Assembly (NCBI GenBank): GCA_016801845.1
Contig: CM028909.1
Location: 24,386,813 to 24,450,812 of the forward strand
Length of the DNA: 64,000 nucleotides
DNA from: Polydactylus sextarius
Taxonomy: Eukaryota > Chordata > Actinopteri > Polynemidae
Reading direction: 5' to 3'
Below the pieces are notes generated by a model. The model saw only the letters and a program-made list of their open reading frames with translations, did no database searches and had not been told where the DNA came from. Positions 14,030 through 28,200 of the stretch are shown here, one piece after another. Position numbers and translations under genes: made by a program. Position 1 is the first letter of the stretch; each line of letters opens with the position of its first letter.

Positions 14030-14150
14030 TCCCTGGTTTGATTCTTGACTAGAACAGCACCTTACCTCACATTACAGCCTCCTCATTTCCTGCCACTCAT
14101 TACTTCAGCTATCTAAAAAAGGCAAAGAATGCTCTTTGGCTTCACGTACT
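14030..14150 (+). mobile_element. SINE remnant, sense
   Basis: Box B-like ggtttgattcttgac (14035-14049) is followed by a body ending in ctatctaaaaaaggcaaaga, the same head-body-tail order as the 58.3 kb SINE. The 5' half is not recognisable. Confidence 0.45.
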
Positions 14151-14599
14151 TGATCCTGTCTCAGTAAATTGTATTTCTTTTTTTTTTTTTTTACAGCAGG
14201 TACACAGACAAAGTGATGCCTGTTCTATCTTTAACCCTCTCATGCTGCATTTTTCCTTTCTTTAAAATGTCCAAATTATGACGTGAAGATATGTTGTTGG
14301 GTTGTTTTCTGACAGGACTTTCTGATCTAATGCGTCTCCATCAGACAAACAAAAGCCTTGTGATGAGATTAATTCAATCAGCCAGAGACGTTCTGGTGTC
14401 ACTCATCCTGCTTGTTTCCTCTTAGTCACACAGACATAACCGAATCAATACATTGATTACGGATAAGCTGAAAAGAAGCTGAGCAGAATGAGAGAAACAT
14501 GTGACACCAAATATTTCCACTTAAATGTCCCATGAGAGAATATCATCACTGTATTTCCTGTTCAAGCCAAATGATGAGATGTTTTGATTTTTTTCCCTT

Positions 14600-14700
14600 T
14601 GTTATTAGTATTATTAGTATTATTGGACATTTTTGTGCTTTCATTAGCTGGTGCCAGTAGAGAGAGATGACAGGAAATGAAAGCGTCTGCATCTCAGCCA
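14600..14700 (-). mobile_element. SINE tail remnant, antisense
   Basis: The + strand text ttggacatttttgtgctttc followed by gagagagatgacaggaaatg is the reverse complement of the body and tail of the common fish tRNA SINE. No promoter boxes were seen. Confidence 0.4.
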
Positions 14701-16634
14701 CAAGATTGTCCTGTGATTGCTGAAAAACTTGCGATGACTTCACTGGCTGAATTAGCATACCATGAGGTCACCACTGAAGATGCACAGTTTTCCAGGAAGT
14801 TTGAGCAGTTTTGAGTGAGGAAGGAGAGCTTTAACAACTTTATTTCTGAAGTTGTTAAAGTACCATTTTATGATTTTAGAATGAGACTTGTGAAGATGGA
14901 CTCAACCCTGTGAACTCATCTGAAAACCTCCTCTCAGCGTCCTCTGGGGGTCATGTCTCCCAGGTTAAAGGGGAGGCAGCATGTTTACAGTGTTGGATTG
15001 CTGCCTTGGAGCAGATCCACTTGAGACACAATCCCTTCTGTCTCCGTCTGTGTCTCTGTCCCCCTCTCTCTCTGAGCCAAGGCCTTTCTGTGCTCTCACG
15101 GCCTCTCTGACCCTTCAGGCCCAGGGGTGTCCCTTCCTTATGCCTGAAAGGAAAATCTTTTACACAGCAGTATCAGGAGGGCACTGCTGTAACACACACT
15201 GGCTGAATATTTATTCAGCAGCAGCAGGTCTCTGCCTGTGGATAGATGATATGAGTGACACTGATATTTCACTCTGGAACTGTATTTTCATTTTCCAGTG
15301 TGTTCCTGGCATAACCCTCTCTAAGCGGTCAGCATTAACACGGCCTGCGGTGTGTGTTTTTCCCCACTGGACCCTTTATCTCTGCTTTCAAACAGCTAGA
15401 ATTTCTTCTGAAAACACATAGAAATATATTCTTACTTGAGCTTTATGGTTCTCATTGCGTTATAAGTCTCAAAGAATGATTTATTTTACATTTAATCTCC
15501 TTTTTTTATGCAAACAACAATAAAGATGACCAGCATCCTATAATCAGGCTGGAAGTGCTTGTTTTCTGACTGCACTTGATCTATAACTTCCACACAGAAG
15601 GAAAAGTAAAACAAAAGCAACTTCCAGTAGATCACCATTTTCAACCAGGACAGCTAACATATGCAGCTAATTATTTATGAACCCCTATGGGTGTGTGCCT
15701 GCCAAAAACCTACAACACATGGCTGGACCCAGCTGAAATATTGCTTTAAGGTTAACAAGAGCAAATCATGAATATCCATAGCTGTGTAACAGAAATGCAA
15801 GTGAGCACTGGGCGGGCCTGAGGTAAACACACACAGAGAGTCAGGGAGCGTGGCTGGGGGTGTTTGGGTTAAGATGTTATGTTAACAACATGCACAGTTG
15901 TGCTCAGAAATGAATTGTGTTTTAGGGGAAGTTGGTGATTAGTGTGCACAAGGCTTTGTGCAAGGTTTGTACTATACACAGTGATTTAAGTGTCTTGAAT
16001 GTGCTTGAAAGTATGTGTGTGTAGTAATGAGTAAATATCCATTTCTGTGTTTTTCTAGTATTATATTTTTTTTTTTACCTTGGAGGTCACCTCCACTCTC
16101 CTCCCCGTAGTTTTATGGTCTGTAACCTGTAATCTATTTCCACTGTCAGTTGTGCTAATTTAAAAATGTATTTTTATTCACAAGGTAATATACCACCACG
16201 TATTTCTTTTAGACTTTAAAAGAAATAATACTTCTTTTCAGTATTCTGAGGAGTATTACAATGAGATTGCTCTATCTCACACACTTTTCAGTGGACTACA
16301 TTAATTTATTTTCAAAGTGCACATATCAGGTTACAAGCACAGCAGCACATCAACAACCATTTGTTGCAGAATTCCTTGTTCTTCTCGGCTGTGTATTGGG
16401 GGAATCTAAATATCTAAAGAGCCTAAAATGTTTGCAGATATTCCATGTGTCATCATAGTTACTGATACATCATTTGCAGAGATTTAAAGTTTAGAGTTTG
16501 TTAAGTATGTCATGCAAAAATCACTTCTTCCTCTGCCTGCCTCTGCCTCTGCCTCTTGGACGAAAGATCAAACATTAGTCAAACTATTGTGCAGACAAGG
16601 CAAATACAACAAGATGTTTCACCTCTCAACTGAA

Positions 16635-16745
16635 GAACTGAAGAAGCATCTGGATAAGAAGTGAAATGTCAGTTGCTTTGGATTCAACACCTTTGAATAC
16701 TAAGATCTGGATGAATGAGAGTCTTCACCAACACATTGACAGCTC
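16635..16745 (+). repeat. Fish interspersed repeat, family E (unclassified)
   Basis: The text gaactgaagaagcatctgga, taagaagtgaaatgtcagtt and ggatgaatgagagtcttcac matches a common fish repeat end ('gaactgaagaagcttcttggatgagaggtgaaacgt'). Its parent element is not known to me. Confidence 0.5.
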
Positions 16746-18693
16746 AGCACAGCCAGACATTTTTATCTGAACTAGACGTGTGTGAAAGCCCCTTAGTGCC
16801 ATTAGATCATGGACTGTTCCTGAACTACATCTGAGGGACATTTGTTTGTTTGTCCCTCTTGTCATTAGTCTTCAATAGCACCATTGTGTTACTTTATTAT
16901 TCCTTGTAGGGAAATTCTGTTTTGTTTTCACACCCACAGGGAGGTCACAGGTCGGGTTCAGCTGCGGAGCAACAGATTTGGAAGTTTTAGGGATTCATTC
17001 CTTGAACAAATGCTCCTCTGCAGAACTGATGGTTGCCAGCATTGATGTCTTCAAATACATCATCATCTACTTGAAGGATTAAACATCTAGACGTCATCAC
17101 ATCAAGTCCTTTCTGTGAAATGAAGGTCTTTATGATGAGAACACGTGCACCGTGGTTAAATTCTTCCCCCCTGTGAGGCCGCAACCTTACAGCAGCACTG
17201 GAATGCTGTCAGTCGGGAGACGTGATAATCAGAACCAGATTCAGCAAAAAGCCAGGATGCCGTCCAATTGCAATCAGGCCAGTGCGACGCCTCAAAAATG
17301 TGCCCTTTTCCTCTGCAACTGTAACCTCATGTCAAAAATGTAGATCCAAATTTGATTAGCAATGGAATTAGTGCAGAGTTTCTTCAATGTTGTATGTCAT
17401 GGCCCCCTGAGTAAAGACAAATTAGGCTCCAGACCCTGTTTGATAAGATTTTGTCCTAGGGATCCCATATGGAAAAAACGTCTGTTGTTAATTTAGGGTT
17501 GGGTGAACCTGAAATGAATTGTGCATCTGTTTAAAGTATAACAGTGGTGATGGAGGTGCTGATAATGACACCTGGATAGAAATGAAATCATACATTTTCT
17601 AACAGCAAAAATTTTAAGAGAATTAAATTAAAGTATAATTACATTTTCCCCTTATTTTGATATAGAGCCTCCACGCCTGGGGCTTATCAGGACTATTTTG
17701 ACAACTGCTGCATTTGAAACTTTATGGCAGGAAGTGAGGGATATTTATAAATGTTCCCTGTGGATTCTGAACATACAAGAGCAGATAAACGGTGTGTGTT
17801 TTATTATTCAGCACAGGTATTTGTCCTGGCATGAGGTCACTCGTAGTTGAGTGACATATCCGAATTGAATTTGATGTTATTTCATTGTTTTAGACAAATA
17901 TATTTTTTACTTCCTTAGTTTGCAAAATGTGAATATATATTTTCTTGCATTCCTGCAGAAAAGCCCCATGAGAGCAGTTTGTGAATATTAGCATAACTCC
18001 TAATGGACCTGAATATTTATTTACCCCGGTGTGAAATCTAATCAGATTGTTACAGCATCAGGTGAAGAGCTTCTCAGCCTCACTGAGATAACTAGTGTGT
18101 TTGTGAGATTTGGTTCAATGCAGCATCGTAAACTAATGGCCATAAAAGTTATTCAGATGTGGAAATATCATTGGGCTCATATCGATATTGCAGGGTTTTA
18201 CTTTAACAAGCTTTTAAATGTAAGTGTTGATGCTTAAAAAAATAAAAGCTGTGCTCAATATTCACTGTCTTTACACGAACATTTACAGACTGAAGAATAA
18301 CTCAGAGAGCCTCTAAAACAGCATTAGATCATTGAATATTAAAACAATCGGCTGATAATTGTTTTTCTCTGTTTGACATGATTGTGGGTTGAATATTTTT
18401 GGGTATTAGACTGTTCATCTGACAGATTAAGCAAATGGAAGATGTCACCTGGAGTCAGTTTTAATAACAGACTTGTTAGTAAGCTGATTTACCAGTGTGA
18501 CCTATGTGGAAGAGGGTTGGAGTTGACAGAGAAGGAGGAGGAGAGCAAGGAGAGGGGTTAAACGTTCCAGAGTTAGACGAGATCTTCCTCCATGTGATCT
18601 GAACTGCTATGTGCACTTTATTAAGCACTTTTGTTTATATTAAAGATGCAAATGTAGCCTTTACAGGCAGATTGATATGCATGGGCGGAATCG

Positions 18694-18730
18694 CTGTGTG
18701 TGTGTGTGTGTGTGTGTGTGCATGCATGCG
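18694..18730 (+). repeat. (TG)n microsatellite
   Basis: A TG tract followed by catgcatgcgtg. Further CA and TG tracts follow at 18863-18884 and 19012-19046. Confidence 0.93.
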
Positions 18731-21094
18731 TGTATACCACTTTATCAGGGTCCTCTGTTCATTAGCCCAGTGTAATTGTGTTAGCAGTGTAGCTGGCAAG
18801 GCGGGAAGAAAATATCTGTTTGTAAAGGTCACATCACAGGAGAGATGACATACGGATAGATGACACACACACACACACACACATACCTACCTTGCATCTA
18901 CCTCACCACACACACATACACACACAGACATATTGCCTTACTCTCAGATGCACATAAAACAGCTGTATGCGTTTGTGGGTAGATGCTTCATAACATCCTA
19001 CACATATGTCCCTGTGTGTGTGTGTGTGTGTGTGTTTGTGTGTGTGGGTCTGTATAGGTGTGTGAGTGGCTGATTCAAGTGGCAATCTTTAATCAAGTGT
19101 GATATTTTTGCTCTGTAAGCTTGGCATCTGTAATAAAGGCAGCTAAAAGAAGAATAACTAAACAGTGTTTGTCTGTCTCTCTGTGTGTGGCTGCCATTTT
19201 GTTGGTATACATTTTAGAAAAATGCATACCTAACTTACCTACGATAAAATTTCTGTCATTCTGGGTCATTTCCGATCATACTGGATCCTCATGACAGTAG
19301 TTCTTAGTAATAACAGTCAATATTTGCTTGTAGTAGTCAGTCACAAAGCAGGAGGCTGCAGGGGATTTAGTATCTTCCTTAAGGATGTGAAGCAAGACAG
19401 GTACACTCTACTCTTCTCAAAACATCAGGAAGTTGGTTATTGTATTTTGGTCCACTGATTTGGCATACTGGGGCCACTTGTGCCTCAGCAGTGGCTACTG
19501 CACAAGTAGCTGTGAAACACACCTTATGGGTACATTTACTATAATGTACTTTAAAATCCTCAGCACCTGGTTACTGAAAAAGTCAGAACAAACATTAAAA
19601 TGTACCCCTCCTTTTAATAAATAGTCATAAATCAAATGTGCACAACACAGATTTTTACATTTAGTACATGACAGATTCTGAAAAATATGATTATCTCTAA
19701 TAATCTCTCCATTATCATTATTAATATCCATGGTTCTACACAGAAACAAGCAAAAAGACTCATCATAACTCCAGAATCTGCATGTTAGTGTCTATACATT
19801 GTCGTCACTTCACAGTGGTGATATTTTGTTGTTGTATTGTATTGTATTTTGTATGGTAAAAAATGATTTAAAATGAAAAGGGAACTTTCTAGTAAAGGCA
19901 GTCTGTAGCACTAGAAAGAAAGGAGGTGGCTGAGAACCAGGAATTTACCACAATATAAAAACTTCCTCTCCAGCCTACAGGAATCCAACAGCAGGTACAT
20001 CTCCAAAATCCACATGCCACTTTTACAATTTTACCTCGCAGCTTGATTTTTTTTAGAACCATAGAGGACCTTCAAACAGTGGTTGGTGACCTGCCAGAGT
20101 GGCTGATGGAGTAGGCAATTACCAAAATTTACCAGCATTTGGCTCCTGACTGCTGTTAATTTTTCACTCGTGTAGCTATACTTCACAGCCAAAAGGCTTT
20201 CGTCATGATTATCTGCGGCAGGAGTTATTTTAACCTCGTATTACCTGTTTAAATGATTGAAAGACACTGAATGTGTTCAGATTCTGAGAGAGTGGACCTG
20301 CTAGGAACTGCATTACAGCAAAGTGAACAAAGATTCACATGCCATTTTCATGGAAGGGACAAAAAGGCAAATGTTTTCATAAGAGTTCTTAAGAATATAG
20401 AAGCGAGGAGAGGATTTGTCTTAATTTATGAAAATAGTGCAGAATGCTCCTAGTGTCATTGCTGAAGCCACAAACATGAAGAAGAAAGGACACAAAATGC
20501 TGATGCCAAAGGCAGACTCAAGCAGTGGAGTGTGTTTAATGAAAGAAGAAACTTTCAGGATGGCAGCAAACAAAAACAGGCACAAGGAACTTCCAGGAAT
20601 GCACATGAACACAAACAGCCTCTAATAAACTCCAGAATGAAAGCACTCTCTGGTAACAACAATCTTTTCTAACAAAACAGAGGAACTGACAAAGAACAAG
20701 GGAAAACACAAAGTTTAAGTACATACAAGGGGTGGAGGTAATACTATGCAGATGACGATGAATCAGGGTGGGGCAAGTTACCAGAAAAGAAGGAAAATGC
20801 ACAAGATCTCTGCAGACACAGAAGAAAAACACAAACAAAATAACAACAGGAAATTAAGATTCAGTTCAAACAAGGCCAACAAGAACAAACAAACAAAGTC
20901 ACTCGGGAGGGAAACCATGATGCGTCACTTCAATATATTTTATTACTAGCTTAAAGTTTGGACCATTATTACACTGAATTTCAGTGATCTTTGACTACCA
21001 ACAGAACTAAGCACTTCATCCCTGTATGAAAGAGAACATTTGAGCCAATGTTTTATTGATTCCTGCACAGCTGATCAGTCATTAAGCCAACAAC

Positions 21095-21275
21095 ATGTTT
21101 TGTGCACTAACCTAAACCTTTGATCCTTGACCATAAAAATCTAGTCAGTTTATCCCTGAGTCAAAGTATATGTACCAAATTTGGAATTATGTGTTGTTGA
21201 GATATTCTTTTCATGACAATGGCAACAGACAGACAACCTGAAAACTAAATGCCTTTGGCCACACCTTTGAAAGTG
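21095..21275 (-). repeat. Fish interspersed repeat, family B, reverse orientation
   Basis: The + strand text ttgaccataaaaatctagtc, gtaccaaatttggaattatg, gttgttgagatattcttttc and gacagacaacctgaaaacta is the opposite strand of the family seen at 7.7 and 32.2 kb. Confidence 0.5.
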
Positions 21276-22134
21276 AGCACACTGTGATTCCTGAACTGCA
21301 TGTACAGGTGTCAGTTAATATGTTTATGGATTCCATATTAATGTTGCATTTCATAAAACACAAAGAGGATATAGAGCAAAGAGATTAAACTGAAAAGTTC
21401 ATGTCTGCTGAGCAACTAATGACCACATATAGTTTGATTTCAGGAAGACTGGGAGTATTTCTAATATTATAGAGCTTATAATGAAGGAAAATTAAAGCTT
21501 ATTGACTTTGAAAATGTTCCTCCATAATCTCCAGGGCTGAATTCAAATATAAACCTGGAGGGTTGTCAATTGGCTTGCTCTTAAAGAGTGCAGCAGTAAA
21601 TGCAGAAGCACCCTCTGCACGAGTGTGAAGCTAAACAAGCTAGTACAGAACGAACAGTTTAAAACTTCCATAAAACATTTCTGTCATGGTGAATGCACAG
21701 CTCAGGCCAGAGAGCTTATGAATATAATAATAAATAGCTGCAGGTAAAATGAAAACAGTATGCATAGCAGGCAAACGGTTCCAGGTACAACAGTTTGTTT
21801 TAATTGTTAAGTGAAGAGAATTTGGACTAACACTGAACTTGGAGCCATCATTCGGTTTGGTTTAAAGTCTGTGTTTGATGCTTGTTTCATTGTGACTGCA
21901 TTGCGTGTTTTTAGACAGAATCTGTGCCTCAGCATCATGTTACAATCTGTTTCCCATCATCTGACACCTTCAGGAGCAAATGAAAGTTTCCAGGAAACAA
22001 TGTCCTAAAAACACATCTCCCCACAAACTCCTGAAAAATTTACCCAGGGAATGTTATCGAGGGTTATCTGGAGATTGCAAATTATTTTCAATTTATTGCA
22101 ATGTTTGAGCAATAAAGTGGAAAAATTGTATTTT

Positions 22135-22138
<4 letters not shown>

Positions 22139-22168
<30 letters not shown>
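22139..22168 (+). repeat. (TA)15 microsatellite
   Basis: A perfect TA tract of 30 bases. Confidence 0.96.
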
Positions 22169-22171
<3 letters not shown>

Positions 22172-22239
22172 AAAGTTAAAATACATCAGCCGGAGTTTGG
22201 TCCACACTGAATTATCTTAACAATGATTGAATGTCTTAC

Positions 22240-22665
22240 TATGAATCATGGCGCAGATATCCATTGTGCCCAGAGGATGAATCCTAATGACATTTTGGAG
22301 CATATACCCTCTAACCTGAGCTCTATCACATCTTTTATTGAGCCGATTGGCACCAAACCGTACAAACACTCATGGCTGCTCTTTTCTTTTAGACTTCTGT
22401 AGCACCAGGTTAACATTTGTGGTTTATTTCCTAACATGGGATGCCATGAAATTTTAGTACAGGCATCAACATCCTCCTGTCAAGATTATTAATGACTTTA
22501 ATGATACCTAAGCTTTACACCTAGTGCCATCATCTGGTCAAAATGAGACTCTGACCAAATAATACTTTGGTTTCTGACCAAATATTTGCAAATGACTTAC
22601 ATTCCCAGCAACCACAGCTGCGTGTTTGTCTTTAGCATGCTGACAATGGCATTGAGGACTTTCAG
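22240..22665 (+). repeat. Fish interspersed repeat, family A
   Basis: Two tandem-like units are visible: cagaggatgaatcctaatga, then aggttaacatttgtggttta, gccatgaaattttagtacag and acctagtgccatcatctggt, then tctgaccaaatatttgcaaa. The block order matches the 7.2 and 36.9 kb copies. No coding capacity. Confidence 0.6.
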
Positions 22666-23929
22666 ACTTGTGTTAATCTGATCCCTTTACAACCAAACTC
22701 TTGTTGTCTTCATTCAACTTTACTAGTTCAATATATTCTAATTAAACTCAAATAAAAGGTCCTGATCATTAAACTATCTCCACTCTGGTTCTTTCAGAAC
22801 AGACAGCACCAGATCAGTTTGTTTACATCCCCACCCACCTAATGGTGACTGAACATTTGTTCTAATGGCCCCAGTTTATAGCCAATGTTACAGCACCGCC
22901 ATGACAATAAAACAGGTTTCTATTGCAGCTTGAGTATAAAGTCTCTCAAACAAGATAGATGGTGATATTCCTCTTGCCTCCAGATATGAAACTACAGCAA
23001 GTACTTAGTTTCCCATCTGTCTCCATGCAGACCTTTTTGCAAAAGTAGTGAACTCTCTTCCTTTGTCCTCGTGTCAGTGTTTCTGTACTGTCAGTGTTTC
23101 AGTATGCATGCACACACACACACAAACAAGCTAACTCTAATGTTGCGACTTTCCTCTCCTAGACATGGAATGAATGGGCTGTGCACTTTTTTTGTTTTCT
23201 CTTTCTCTCCATCTCTCCATCCTTCACTGCTCTCTCTCTTCTCATTTTCTTAAACTGCAAAATTGCTGTTCTGCAGTTGGGAGCCAGCTTCGATTATCTA
23301 CGGCAAATTCCCTGATAAAGAACTGTGTTTCTGCGCCTATTCAAGCACTTAAAGCCCCTCTAAATGGCTTTTGCTGCAGGGTCCCCTCTTTGGAGACTAT
23401 ACACACACACACACAGTCATACACACAAACTCGTGCACAAACTAGAACACATACAGTGATTTCAACACCAATCATGGGAATGATCCAACCGCAGGGTAAT
23501 TTCTCTTTTTTAAGATTTCTCAGCACACACAAATCTTTCTGTTTCTCTCACATACACAAGCAGTGACATTCCTACCAGCTCTCAGAATCAGCTAATGTGC
23601 TTTCACCCCTGCTGGACAATTAGTGTGCAGTGTGTAGAATTGACCCTGTAAAAAGGAAATGTTTGTATATTTGTATTAAGGAGACCTCCTGAGAGGAAGG
23701 GATAGGAAGAGAGGAGACACGGACAGTTTGAATGGGATGTTGGATAAATGCGACAAGAACCAACCTCAAGTCAAATTAATGGTTTGAATAAAGATTGGAA
23801 TCTTTCGCCGCTAGGCTTTTTGCTTTTATCACTCAGCAGTCAACACCCAACTGACCCAGACTTTAATAGACTTGCTGGCAATTGTGCTCCACTCATCATC
23901 ATAATTATATAAAAGTTAAGTTATAAGGT

Positions 23930-24135
23930 TAAGTTAAAGAAACAGTTTGACACTTTAGGGAAACCCTTCTTATACATTCTTGTTCCTTTTTAATGCAATA
24001 TCATGAAACACTCAAATGTGTAAAAATTAACTGATTATACGTTGTTGACTAAGGACCAAAGGTGATCAAAAAACTGTTTTCCAGCTAAACTAAGCTAACT
24101 GCCCTCCTCTTCTAGCTCTCAACAAGAAAGCAAAT
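23930..24135 (+). repeat. Fish interspersed repeat, family D (unclassified)
   Basis: It begins aaagaaacagtttgacactt tagggaaa and continues with ctaaactaagctaactgccc, recalling a common fish repeat starting 'aaagaaacagtttgacattttgggaaat'. It is strongly diverged. Confidence 0.4.
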
Positions 24136-25084
24136 AAAGCACATTGCTTTAACTCTTTAATGGAATTTATTTCTTATTTTGGAATAGTTTCATGCATATG
24201 ACTTTTGACTGTGGAAAAAAAAAAAGAAAAAATGAAAACAAACAAGCAGTTAGGGAGTTATTCTTCACTGGTAATTCCAGTTTTGTCCAGTGGTGGCAGT
24301 AAAAGGTCACATGCTTTTTCAGTTACAAGTTATGACCAGGTACTTATTTTCACATGGAGAACATAATTTTCAAACATGTCCCTGCCTTCTGTGGAATCAA
24401 ATCCCTTCAGAATCTTCTAGGAGCCATAATGAAAAAAAGTATAATGCAGCCATGCTTTTGTTTTTGGTGTGTATCTACTTGTGTGAGGGTGGTTTAAATA
24501 GTTGCTCTGCCACTATCTAACACCTTATTATTAGAGGAGAAACTAATAGAAAACTACACAGCAGGTACCAGTTGATGTGTGAAAATATCTGTAGCAACAA
24601 AGAGGTGGTGGTACACTCATAACTACTCTGAGCAAAAGTTGCTGTCATCATCTCTGCAAATAAAGAATCGAAGTGAAATCACCAACTACCTTGATAAAAA
24701 TGTGAATTATGTTTTGTCATCTGTCGAAGATTGTAGAAAGGTTTTGTGCACCAGGATGAGTAGACAAATGATACAAAAACAGAAACAGGAAATTATTTCC
24801 GTCCATGCTTTGTATTTATTTAGTGCTTTGATCCAGTTTTTGATATTTTTGAACAAGTTCCCAGTTCAACCTCAGGAGTCATTAAAGGAGAAATCCCCAG
24901 TGAGACTTATTTGTAGCTTTCTAGGTCCATTTCCCCGATTTGGCTGCAATTTCCTATCCCAACAAACACTGCTATTCCCTACACAGACAATTACAGAAGA
25001 TATAATAAATCTAAATATCAATATCAAACAAAACTGAACATAAAGTCTGAAAGTTCATGTGGTGTGAATAACTACAAATTTGGC

Positions 25085-25210
25085 AGAAAAATTTACCTGC
25101 AAGATGAACTTAATTGCTTTTGGTCATCAAAAGTCAAAGGTCAAAGGCCACTGTAACCTCACGTATCAGTTTTGTTGTTGTTGTTCATAACTCATGAATT
25201 CAAATACAAA
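25085..25210 (+). repeat. Fish interspersed repeat, family B
   Basis: The blocks tcatcaaaagtcaaaggtca and ccactgtaacctcacgtatc correspond to 'ggtcaaaggtcaaggtcactgtgacctcac' of the family. A weak following unit has cataactcatgaattcaaat. Confidence 0.45.
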
Positions 25211-28200
25211 TTACCAGAAACTGGACTAGTTAGAATATGCATTCAACCACAGGTGATAATTCTTCTTTTCCTTGATTGGACAAAATTCTTACCACATTGC
25301 TGCAAGCATAATTGTCTCTCCAGCTACATATATAAAATTAATAGCAAGTGCTCCCCTGACTGTGTGAGTGTGACTAGTCTAGTGAGAGAACCAGTCCACA
25401 CTTAGATGAGACTCAATGATTTAAATACTTCATAACTAAATAATTCCTGGAAGGCATAGAGCAGGTAAGGGTCATGTTCAAGGGAATGTTGGATATAATT
25501 ACAGCTCGTATGATTTGTCCAATGAGGAGTGTGAGCACACGTGTTGCTGTTGCTGTCATTTTTTTCTTACTTTATCTGTTCACTTTAGAGAACTCAGCGA
25601 TGGCGTGAACTTATTGTAGAGGAGACTCAGTCAAATGAAATATGATTAAGGCTCAAATAGTGTGAATGAGTGATGGCTGAAGTGGACGCGCCAGCCTGGA
25701 GAGTAAATGTATGTGAGTGAGTCTTTATGTCTACATCTGTGGCTGTGTTTATGTAGGTGTGAGCGTTAGTATGCATATGGATGCGTATGTGTGTGGGGGT
25801 TGTGTGGGTGGGGGGGTGGGGGGGTATGAGTGTGTGTGGAGCTAAACACTTGCAAATTCACATGTATCTGTGTTTGTGCGCTGTTTAAGAATCTGAATCG
25901 CTGTATGTGTTATTTTTCTGAATGAAGACGAGTCATTTTATTGTCTGCCTCTTCCTGTTAATCCCTATTGTTGGATAAATGTGTGTGTGTGTATGTGTCT
26001 GTGTGTGTTTCAATCTGTGTTGATCCACAGGAAATTATTTTATGTTGAAAGATTGCCATTACAACTGTACTGTGTGTGTGTTTGTGTGCTCCACTGTGTT
26101 GCCTACCACTCTGTGTGTGTGTGTGTGTGTGTGTGTAGATGCAGCTGTCTGGGGTCAGTGTGTCAGTCGTGGAATGTGACTGTAAATGAACCACTGTGTC
26201 CCTGCTGTGTGGTGTAGCACAGCAGCCCACACGTGCGTGTGTGTGTGCACAGTCCAGCCTACACGCTCTTTATTCATTCAGCCTCAGACAAAACACGCAA
26301 CAATTCATTTTATTTGATTCACACACAGTTAGAGGTGCAGGTCTAATTAGTTTAGATGACATGGTATATTGTCACAATTATATCAGACTAAAAAATTAAA
26401 GAAATTACAAAATGCAATTAAGACAGAATTAAAAGAGAAAACCTGATGTGGGTTGAACTAAACTCACAAAAACAAGTGAATATAAATGTTGTGTTGGAGC
26501 TTTGTCTGGTGCAGTAGTGTCTTAATATGTAGGAACAGAGTGAAACAGAATGGTTTATATTAAAAGTAGGTGTGAGAAATTATGTAGTAACAATGTGTAT
26601 AGTTTATAGTTTCAGCTAAGCTGAAAAAAAATCAGCCAGTTTACTAAGTGCTTCATTTCAGCTCAGTTACAGCTCAGTGCATGAGTTGCCGTCATCTAAA
26701 GGGTGTGGTATACCACTTTATGAGGAAGAAGAACATGACTGTGGAGTCATTTTTTTTTTTTTTTTTTTTTGACATAATTTTTGTCAAAAGGATACCACTA
26801 ATAGTAGGCTGAGTTAAATCTTTGCAGTTTTTGATGGCTGGCAAGTGAGCCAAATCCACACCAAATGACAATAACATCCAGTTATTTTTTTTAGAATTGT
26901 CTTCATGATAGTTCATAAAATGTTTCTTTTAACTTTCTTGTACGTTTACTCTACAATGATATGTCCCTGCCTCAAACCAAAGCAGATTTGATGCAAAAAT
27001 CTTCTCAAGTCAAATTGATTTGGTCCTAATTAGTACAGTAATGATACTAATCATAATGATGCTAATTTTTTTTTTTTATTTATAGAGAAGCTTACAGTCA
27101 ACAATATCATGTAGTAATTAAGCATAATAATGAGTAATGAAAAAAATAGAGAATTTGAGTTTACAAAGAAAATTTTAAAGCAATATGTGATGGTTCTAGT
27201 TTAAACTGCTCAGGTCATTTGTTGTAGAGGGTCAGAGTCCTAACAGGTCTTCAGCTTTGATGTGGGAACAGCCAACAGGACAAAAGATGGCTAAGAGTAA
27301 CTAGTAATCCATTTCACCTCATACTATTTAACACCTCACGATACTTATTTCTAGACAATTACATAGTGGTCAGTAGAAGTATATTTTTGCAGTGAGTCTG
27401 CAGTCTGTCTGTGAATCTCTTCAGTCAGCTTCCCATCCTGTCCCGTCCTTTCTTATCTGTCTCTTAAAGGCAGGAGAAGAGTGTGTGAGCTGACTGCAGT
27501 CTGCAGTATTAACACTTGTCAATATGATGCCTTTTGGAAAATGGATTCCAAATAGAAATTTCCTCACATTCAAGTTGATGCATCCGCCTGTCACCCCCAG
27601 CCCCAATCCCCCCCCACTGCTCCCCTGTTCTCCCATGTTCATTGCTTTCCTTGTCTGACCCTGCACCATGACTCAAACTCTGCTCCCGTTTGTTACAAGA
27701 AGCCCACAGTCACAAAGTGAATTGATCAGAATGGATTCTGTATGCATGGGCTGAGGCATCTATTTCACTGCATCTCAGCAAATCATTGAGTGTGTTGATT
27801 TGAGGAAGAGGATTATGGACAAACTTTTGCCAATCAGCCCTGGTAGAACTTTTAAAAATGTAGCTATTTCTCCTGGCACTTCAATTTGTCCAGGTTTTAG
27901 AATAAGCTATGATCCTGAAAAGGACCAATCCGAGTCTTATAATTTCTATCAAGAATTTATGAGTCATAACAGTAACATGGAAACTTCCTTTTCTTATGAC
28001 AGCAAACATTTTGTACATTTTAATTAGGACCTAATTATCTGATATTAGCCTATGAGACATATCGTAAGTAATTTCAGGGATCATTGCAAAACGTACTCCC
28101 TAGTATTGATATCAGCAACACCCCACATCAGTCCAGCCCTAGTTTCAGTAACTTTTTGTAGCAGCCACGGCTGCTGTATTGATGTGAAATCTTGTTAAAA

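Larger units (their letters stand above)
7850..16600. other. Non-coding region, no gene seen
   Basis: Mostly unique AT-rich DNA with GT/CA microsatellites (8.6, 10.0, 10.2, 12.3 kb) and SINE and other repeat remnants (9.3, 11.1, 14.0, 14.6 kb). Blocks near 11590-11690 and 12530-12780 are of higher complexity and contain more CpG than their surroundings. I could assign no function to them. The 146-codon ORF at 14981-15421 looks like chance. Confidence 0.6.

Noticed and set aside
14981..15421. 146-codon ORF on the + strand
   Set aside because: Low-complexity Ser/Leu/Cys-rich translation with no family resemblance and a poor start context. Chance is most likely.
17370..17480. Possible DNA-transposon end (atggccccctgag region)
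   Set aside because: Only a vague resemblance to fish hAT-like non-autonomous elements; no inverted ends or duplication found.
18861..19046. CRISPR-like spaced repeats
   Set aside because: These are neighbouring CA and TG microsatellites of irregular length with no constant repeat unit, in a vertebrate genome.
24579..25037. 152-codon ORF on the + strand
   Set aside because: No motif. The 459 bases run through AT-rich DNA next to old repeats, and the start codon is not ATG (gtg).
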